Shown here: piece after piece, positions 57,021-64,000 of the stretch
Layout of the letters: each line of letters opens with the position of its first letter
Position numbering within the stretch: position 1 is the first letter of the stretch
Program-made: the position numbers and the translations under genes
Source of the DNA: Cladorrhinum sp. PSN259
Taxonomy: Eukaryota; Ascomycota; Sordariomycetes; Sordariales; Podosporaceae
Length of the DNA stretch: 64,000 bases
Assembly (NCBI GenBank): GCA_033725935.1
Contig: MU867076.1
Coordinates: 543,319-607,318, forward strand
Reading direction: 5' to 3'
Notes under the pieces: model-generated
Seen by the model: only the letters and a program-made list of their open reading frames with translations
Database searches by the model: none
Told to the model about the DNA's origin: nothing

Positions 57021-58051
57021 TACCCGAAAATACATACACTGATATCACAAAACTGGCCAACGCCACACCACAAATTTTCCTTGTATTGCAGCGTTGCATC
57101 GCCGAATCTATTCGCTTCTAATACCCCACCCATTCTTGGACATTTTTGTCTCGATTTATTCGTTTTCTTTTCTGTTTTCTCTTGCATTTATGGACGACTA
57201 GCGCAGGCAAAGTCATATGAGGCTTATGAAACCGAGATACCTCTGTAAAACTAGAATTTTGTTTGAGGGTGTTGGTTTGCTCCTTTTCTTTTTTTAACTT
57301 TATTCATGCTGGGACGGAATCTGGGGTTTCGGTGGGAGGGGAAGGGCTGGATCATGGTCTTTTTTTTCCGGCAAAAAGAAAGCGATATCCCTTTTTTTAC
57401 ACTTCTTTGCTCATTAGGCCAAGAGCCTTGGGTTTGTGTCCACCTTATTGGCTGCTTGTATGTACGATGGATGGATGCCGAGTTTTCTTTATTTTTTCTT
57501 TTGATAAGTAGCACAAAAGTTATTTCTCGGCATTTGAGGGAAATGCAGAGCTTTATAAGAATGATTACAAAAGTTGTTATTCTCTAACCAATCGGGTTGT
57601 CTTGGATGTAGAATGTGAATGTCGTATGAGGGATGTTGTTAAACGACCGGTTACCTCCATTTAATGGCTTGTCTGATCGATTAGCGGCCCGGATTCCGGA
57701 GTGGGATTTCCGATGTTTTGCCAGATTAACACGTCTTTTAAAGAGGGGCAAGGGGCATTTGTCGGCTGATAGGTCAGACTCAGAACAACCGTCTACCTTT
57801 ATTCCGTATCATTCTCCCCACTTTGTCTCTCCTGGTTTATCTCCACTTCTTCACGCCGCTCCCTCGTTTGACAAACGATTTGAACGTCACTCATCTTTGA
57901 AAATCAGCCTTGAAGATCGTACACGGCATCAGACATCTAACTACGTACATCAATTTCAACTTGAGTATCAATATCGGCATCAACATCAACCATTGACACC
58001 AAATTGAGGACAACGCCCAGGACATATACATATTTATCAGCAAAAAAAACA
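57021..58051. other. Intergenic region
   Basis: 3' region of the large gene followed by the promoter of the acetyltransferase gene. No gene seen. Confidence 0.5.
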
Positions 58052-58819
58052 ATGGCATTCATCCGCCCTTATGAACCGAAAGACGCAGAAGACTGCAAGT
58101 ATATCGTATGTGTTTTTTTAAACCTTCTCTCCGAGACAATTTTTTTCTTGTTGTAGTGTTTATCTAATATTATAACAAACAAAAAGTGTCGAGCAACACT
58201 TCCCCCCTCCCTCTCTTCATCACCCCAAGCGACCGCAATGTCCCCATACCTCTGGACCCTCCAGTTCCTCCACCTCTCACCTTCCACCTGCTTCGTCCTC
58301 GACGATGGACAAGGTAAAGTGGTCGGCTACGTCATCGGAACCCCGGACGTGTTTGACTTTGCGGACAACTACCACAGGTACGTCAGCGACGTTTTGCAGT
58401 CCCCCCAGGGGTTGAAGGACGTTCCCCCGCCGAAGCAGCTGGACGTGCTGGAGAGCTGGACTAAAACTGACGACGGGACTGTGAACCCCGTCTGTCTGGC
58501 GCAGACGGCGTACAAAGTTGAGTGGCTAGTTTTAGACGGCGTGGAGGGTAAACGGGACTTGGTGGAAAAGTACAGGGCCATGATGCACATTGATTTGCTC
58601 GAGGGGTATCAGGGGAAAGGATGGGGGAAGAAAATGATTGAGCGGTTCGTCGAGAGTGTTAAAGGGAGCAATAAAGGGGGGGTAAATTGGGGAAAGGGAA
58701 TACAGATTGGCGTGGCGGGGGAGAATACCAAGGTGGTCAAGTTTTATGAAAAGGTTGGGTTCAGGGTTTATCCGGGGGGGGAGAGGGAGGGAAACGTTTG
58801 GATGGTTAGGGATTTGTAA
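58052..58819 (+). CDS. GNAT-family N-acetyltransferase
   Basis: Exons 58052-58105 and 58187-58819 (81-nt intron) encode 228 aa. The N-terminus MAFIRPYEPKDAEDCKYI is a standard GNAT first strand and helix, and is lost if the first exon is missed. The central strand CFVLDDGQGKVVGYVIGTPD is followed by MMHIDLLEGYQGKGWGKKMI, which contains the acetyl-CoA-binding Q-x-x-G-x-G motif at about residue 160. The end GENTKVVKFYEKVGFRVY is the usual GNAT closing motif. The insertion between strands (YHRYVSDVLQ region) resembles acetyltransferases related to the C-terminal domain of O-GlcNAcase. Substrate is unknown. Confidence 0.88.
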
Positions 58820-59328
58820 AAAGTCTGTTAAAAGCGTGGGTGGGTGTAAAGGGAAATTAGGGTATTTGAGAGTCAAAGAGAGTGAGTGCTGGCGGTATGA
58901 GGAATGGAGTGCACTCTTTAATCCTTGCGTACATGCCTACCTTTGCTACTATGAATTTAACCGCAAATAAACTACTACTTGTATGTGAGGGAGAGAAAAG
59001 GAGATAGTAGACTCGAGTAATGTTAAGTTTTGATTGATTTAAACCTACTACTAGTCTTTCCATCTAACCTCATAGATTTTCATAGCCCAAGAAAGACGAG
59101 TTGGTTTGTGTGGTTCATATAATATAATATAAGATTCCTTTCATTATTTTTTTTTTCAACACCTAGTCTATTAAAGGCGAACGGAGAAGTTCTATATCAA
59201 CAGAATCAACGCGGCTTCCATTTGCAAAGCTATATAACTAGCGTGACCAAGCCAGGCGGCTGCCATTGTTGAACGTTGGCCACCATTCCAAGCTAGATCT
59301 TGGCTCACCAGTCTGCTCCTAATAAATC
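58820..59328. other. Convergent 3' region
   Basis: AT-rich, between the acetyltransferase gene (plus) and the NLR gene (minus). No gene seen. Confidence 0.5.
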
Positions 59329-62300
59329 TCACCCATGACTACTCTCTCCTCTACCAAGTAATTCATTTTCAAATCCGGGGCCATCAAAGCGATCATCAGT
59401 ATCAATTCGGATATACAAAGCCTCTTTCTCGAGGCGGTTGTAGCGCCACCAAAGCGGCGACCTGCCGTGCTTGTCCGTGCTGTTCACCACGGCACCGCGA
59501 TTAAGTAGCAACCTGGCCAGGTCGCTACATGCCCATGTCGAAGAAGCGGCCCAGGACAGCACTGACCTCCCGGCATAATCTTCAGAATTGACATCAGCCC
59601 CCTTATTCAACAGCGCGGCTGCGAGGCCGTCCGAGAACTTGCTTTGCTCTGCGGCATACGAAAGCAGCGTTCTCCCGAACTTAGATCTGCTTTCAATGTC
59701 TGCCCCGTGTTTGCACAGAAACCAGGCAGTTTCAAGATGGAAGAAGGGGGATTCAAAGTGAAACGACAGGACGGTCTGGTCCTCGTTGTCCCTGGCGTTG
59801 ATGTCGGCGCCTCTATCGATAAGCAGCTCCAATATCTCGACGTCGGCGGCACATCTGGCAGCATAGGCTAACGGGATAAACCCGAACAGGTCTCTGCAAT
59901 TTACGTTGGCGCCGAGGTCGAGCAGCAACTTGACGAGCTCAAAAGAGCGAGACACTAAAGCTGAGAACAAGGTATCAACTTCATCCCCCGAGTCATAATA
60001 ACCAGTACGCCCCCTGCAAGCGATGTGTAATGGCGTCTGCCCATCTTTACGTTGTGCCGAGATATTGGCTCCATGATAGAGGAGGAGCTGTATAACCGCG
60101 GTATTCTTGGTTATTGCGGCGTAAAATATCGCTGTCTGGCCAAGATCGTCCTTGGCCTCGACATTCGCTCCTTTGTCGAGCAGAAAATGCATAAGCGCAA
60201 GGTTCTCCCTTCGTACGGCTATAGATAGCCCTGTGGCGCCTCCGCTGCCGACTGCTTCAATCTCAGCCCCTCTGTCTAAAAGGAATTTGACCATGGCAAG
60301 GTCCCTCATTTCGCAGGCAACAGGCACCGGATAGTAGGTATGCGACCGTTTGAGAATTTCAGCGTTATGATCACACAGAACCTCCACAGTCTTCAGCTGA
60401 CGAAACAATATTGCCGTTGTCAGCGGTGTGTGGCCGTCCGAGTCTTCTTCCTCAAGATTAACCCCGTGCTTAACCAGCAGTCTAACAATCTCCAAGCCCC
60501 ATTCTGCGCGGCAGGCGTTGGCCAGAACCGACACGTCGACGACGACTTTTCTTTTTCGAAAAAATAAGAGTCCACCCCAGCCCCGACCTCTGGCCAGTAT
60601 TCGAGAGATGTCGGTGAACCCGTAAGCTGCAGCCCACGACAAAGCCGACCAACCACTTGAATCACAGGCATCGATGTCGCATCCCCTTTCCTTGACCAGA
60701 ACTCTGACGGCCGCAGTCAGGCCGAGTCGCGAAGCAAAAACAAGGCCTATTCGTTGTGGTTCCACTGTCTGAGCGTGGACCTGATACCAAATTGGACAAG
60801 AATTCTCGATACTGTGGCATAGCTTGACCAGAAGTTCGGTTAACTGTTTGTTTCCTTTAACCCTCGTGCCAGACTCTCGCACGTGAAGGGGGAAGTTTAC
60901 AGCGGAATAGCCAAGGAATAAATGACGGTCGGTGATGGCTTCAACATCAGGCATAGGGGTGGTGTTTCCATCATCTCGGTTGACAGTCAACGACACCTCT
61001 CGAAAATTCAGGTGCCGGATGCAGACGTTCGCGAGCAGGTAGTGCGACTTTTTAAGATCTATCGTGTGTTTCCAGTTCCCGGCCTTGTTGGGGCTTAGGC
61101 TTCTGGGGTGCTCCGAGTTCTTCCCGTAGGCGCTCTTGACGAGGAACTCCCTTGCTGTCTGGTGGAGCAGGTATATCTTGCTGTTGACGATCGTGACAAA
61201 CAGACCGCAGACACTCCGTAACCGCCGGCGAAATCGAATCTCGTCCATCAGGTTCACCTCTTCGTAAGTCGCATCTTTGTCTCGTAGGTTAGCGGCAAAG
61301 TTCATCTCCTGTACAGTCACAGGCCTCCCTGCCGCCACAATCACCTGAAGAAACCGTCGAGCTTCTCCCCAGTCCGTGCTCGAGGACAGAATACGCTCGT
61401 ATGCCTCGTCGACCGTGACGGGAAGCGTCGAGATGGCATTAATGATGCCCTCTTTGTCAATATCGACCTCGCTCTCAAGGTGTCTCAGTGTCAGGTAAAC
61501 CCAGAGATACGTCCGGTGAGGCACGCGAAATAGCTCTTGCAGCAGGCGCTGACGGTCAGCCGGTGCAAGGTTGAGGCGCGCGTTGAGACTTTCAACCCGG
61601 GCTCTGATAAAAATGTCAATTTCTTTGGATATTTTGGCGACTTCGTGCTCGTTCTCCCCGCCCAGATGCATGACTGAGAGTCCCGCACTATCGGAAAGCT
61701 GAAAGCCGTGGCGGATCGAGTCATAAGGACGACTGGTCATCAAGAAACGCAAGTTGGGGCATTTACCGGACCGGTTCAAAGTGTCGAGACCGGCGGCAAA
61801 TTGAGACCGTGTGCCATCTTCGCACTCGTCAAGGGCATCCCAGAGGCAGAGTATCTCGCCAGCACTCTTGTGCTCGGCAGCTTCGATGAGGATGTGCCAC
61901 AGATCGGAAAAGGACCTGGTGAGTCGCTCTGAATTGCTGGAGAGCTGACCGCGGACGTCGTCCGAGAACAGAGCAGGCTGCTGTCTGAACAGCTGGTGCA
62001 GGACGGAGCACACGGCGCTGACGGCATCTCTTTGGTCCTCAAAGTCGTCTTTGAAGAAGAAATAGCACGTGGTTCGGGTTGGCGTGTTGGGAAAGACTTC
62101 ATCGACCAGGAACCGAGCCAGCACCGATTTCCCGCAGCCAGGATCGGCAGACACCCAGAGCGCCCTTGAATTTCCGTCCCGCCATTCGCAAAAGGTCGGA
62201 TGCCCCAAAAACCACTCACAGGTGCCTTCTATACGCTCCGGATTACGGTCCTTTCGGTCTCTGTAAGGCGTAGTTTTGAGTCTTGCCAGCAGGACATGGT

Positions 62301-63462
62301 CGTTAGCACTGAGGACTTGTGTTCGGTACGGCGATGCCGTCCGATAAGTCGAGACCGAGTCTGCCGAACGTCAGCAATTTAATCTTCAAAGTGCCAATTT
62401 GTACATGTACTTACACGGACTCCAGTGTTGTAAGAACTCTTTCGTGGCAGCGCTCGCGGTCGTGGCAGCATATGACTGAAATCTCTTGTTTTTATGGCTG
62501 TCTGCGTAGTCACAGATGCTCTTGATGACGAGGTAGTTTGGAAACACGGTACACATTCCCGCCCCTTCCATCTCGAATGCAATCGCCCCCGTCCTCTTGG
62601 CTATCTCATCCCGGACTTTCCCGGACCTCATCACCGTGTCTCCAGATGCCATCAAGCCAAAGTGAACGGCAGGAGTCTCCAGGTCCACCGCATGTCTGAG
62701 ATTGGCTTCTATTACACCCCCGCCGCCCCCTTCTTTGTCGAAGCACCCAAGTTCACCACATGCCATTCTGATCGACTTATCACAAACTTTGTCATCCATG
62801 CAATCCTCACACTCTCCGGTCTTGCGGTGTTTGTGCAAATAATCCGGCGCAAAAAGCTTGTCCCCCTCGCGGCCAGGAAACACTGCAAAGTCCCCGAGGG
62901 TTTGCTGGATCCGTTCGAGATGCTCGGCGATATTCTTCCGCAGCAGAGCTCTCCCCTGCAGAGTTTTAAATTTCGCAACGACCGAGGAGACGTCCAAGCC
63001 GAGAGGCCGGGGAGGGTCAATGGGGTGGTACCGGTCGGCGAGCTGTTTTCCCAAGTCGTACTGGACGATACCCTCACTAAACACAACGTCTCCAAGGAGC
63101 GCCTGCTTCCCGTCAGAGGCCACTGGGACCCCGCCGCATATTCCCACCATCAGGGCGAGTCGTAGGTTTGGGAAGCTTCGGTCGAGGTGTACGGCGACGG
63201 TCGCGGACGTGACCTTGCCCATTCGAGCCATATGGACGAGAACGACGCTGTGGCGGCCGATCGAGCCAACCGAGTATGCGTTTGCGTCTCTGGCTGCCAT
63301 GTTGAGTCTCGTGGCATCCCAGGTTGTGTCGAACAGTGCGGCAACGGCGGTCGCTTCGACTGGTAATGCGCACATGATGGCAACACCAAACTCGTGACGG
63401 TCAGGGGGGGAACCCGACGAACTTCGTGCGGGCGAACCTGTCGGGATCATTTTGTTTATCAT
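59329..63462 (-). CDS. NOD-like receptor: PNP_UDP - NACHT - ankyrin repeats
   Basis: Minus-strand exons 62415-63462 and 59329-62360 (54-nt intron, GTAAGT donor, CTGAC branch, GGCAG acceptor) encode 1359 aa. Splicing joins a nucleoside-phosphorylase-like domain (residues about 23-345; FGVAIMCALPVEA, MVGICGGVP, AIAFEMEGAG, ICDYADSHKNKRFQSYAATT) to the linker TPYRDRKDRNPERIEGTCEW and a NACHT NTPase. Walker A is GCGKS at 424-428, Walker B LCLWDALDECED at about 520-531, with FLMTSRPY after it. LLHQTAREFLV closes the NTPase region. From about residue 885 to 1345 there are roughly a dozen ankyrin repeats. Such STAND proteins act in fungal non-self recognition and cell death, and related PNP domains occur in prokaryotic immune STANDs. 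Five cysteines at 218-240 form an insertion in the PNP domain. All motifs look intact. Confidence 0.93.
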
Positions 63463-64000
63463 GAAATAAGCATCGAGTGTTGATTAAATGCCAAACTTTT
63501 TGTTCCAGCGGGTTCAACCTTCATTGTGGTAATACCTGTCAATTCTTTGCTGGTTGGACCGGTCGATAGCGAAGTGTTGCTAGAGACTGAGAGGCTGGGA
63601 ATGGCTGATTCATCAGAGAGCCTTGCCGAGGGGTACATAATGCCTTGTCAGGGAGTTGGGGACGCCACAGCGCCTAGCTCCTTCCACTGAGTGGTAGCAA
63701 TATTGAGACTCAAGAGCTGACGTGGATCCATACGAAGCGTTGCTGCTGAGTCCCTTGAATGCTGTCTTGGCAGGGGAGATCAACGCACCCAGATGTTCAA
63801 GGGCACGTGGTAGACAGGTTTTCTTGTGCCAGTGGTACTACCAGGAAATTCTTAAGGTGGCACAAGAAAAGCTGTCCACCACATTGGGGGGGGGGGGGGG
63901 GGGGGGGGCGCCGGCAAAAACATCGTGAGGGGGGGAGAATGGGACGGCCGGGAATAAAATATTGACACACCCAGATTAATAACAAAACCACCCAATCTCA
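63463..64000. other. Upstream region of the NLR gene
   Basis: Promoter and leader region of the NLR, running to the window edge. It carries a long G tract listed separately. No gene seen. Confidence 0.5.
63886..63908 (+). repeat. Poly-G tract, 23 bases
   Basis: Uninterrupted run of 23 G on the plus strand, about 425 bp upstream of the NLR start, with a further G-rich stretch (GAGGGGGGGAGAATGGG) after 63926. It could form a G-quadruplex; exact length is prone to sequencing error. Confidence 0.85.

Noticed and set aside
62494..63165. 223-codon plus-strand frame opposite the PNP domain
   Set aside because: Antisense shadow; the PNP motifs and the splice into NACHT fix the coding strand.

Overview
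The window reads as nuclear DNA of a filamentous ascomycete, most likely a Sordariomycete (Sordariales-like). The evidence is short introns of about 54-110 nt with GTATGT/GTAAGT-type donors and CTAAC/CTGAC branch points, a Zn(II)2Cys6 regulator, a PNP-NACHT-ankyrin NLR, fungal-type DAHP synthase, DPM3 and GH3 beta-glucosidase, and C-to-T changes of the RIP kind between two short repeats. I see no rRNA, convincing tRNA, CRISPR array or bacterial operon. All exon structures were built by hand from splice signals and reading phase; none has transcript support.

Layout. 0-8 kb: an ARO4-like DAHP synthase with a Gcn4/CPC1-type TGAGTCA upstream, a small secreted/anchored Cys-rich protein (minus strand), and a single-pass membrane protein with a Q/P-rich tail. 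8-14 kb: a zinc-cluster regulator and a DHA2-type MFS exporter, divergent across a 1.1 kb intergenic region with four GGAATTC-plus-CGG motifs; this looks like an efflux gene and its regulator. 15-26 kb: a 1123-aa LRR protein, a basic two-segment membrane protein, the three-exon DPM3 gene, and a 697-aa probable inner-kinetochore (CENP-O-like) protein.

26-31.6 kb is an accessory block between two ~100-bp direct repeats. It holds orphan ORFs and two copies of a TA-flanked MITE with ~41-bp terminal inverted repeats and internal 42-bp tandem repeats. One copy splits an ORF that reads continuously if the element and one TA are removed.

31.6-34.2 kb has a mitochondrial oxidoreductase-like protein and a XPT1/HPT1-type purine phosphoribosyltransferase, followed by an AT-rich gene-free stretch. 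At 36.3-38.1 kb is the most unusual gene: a 563-aa protein with about 19% methionine and 26 cysteines. It keeps what looks like an alpha/beta-hydrolase-like fold but has Met at many core positions and lacks a G-x-S-x-G elbow. It is divergent from a small secreted protein gene (40.7 kb). A type II membrane protein, a GH3 glucosidase, a 5.8 kb gene-free stretch, a 1214-aa low-complexity protein and a GNAT acetyltransferase follow. The window ends with a PNP-NACHT-ANK NLR on the minus strand and a 23-base G tract in its upstream region.

The genes are mostly independent units. The supported functional pairing is the regulator/transporter pair. The most novel-looking items are the Met-rich protein, and the MITE family with its surrounding direct-repeat-bounded block.
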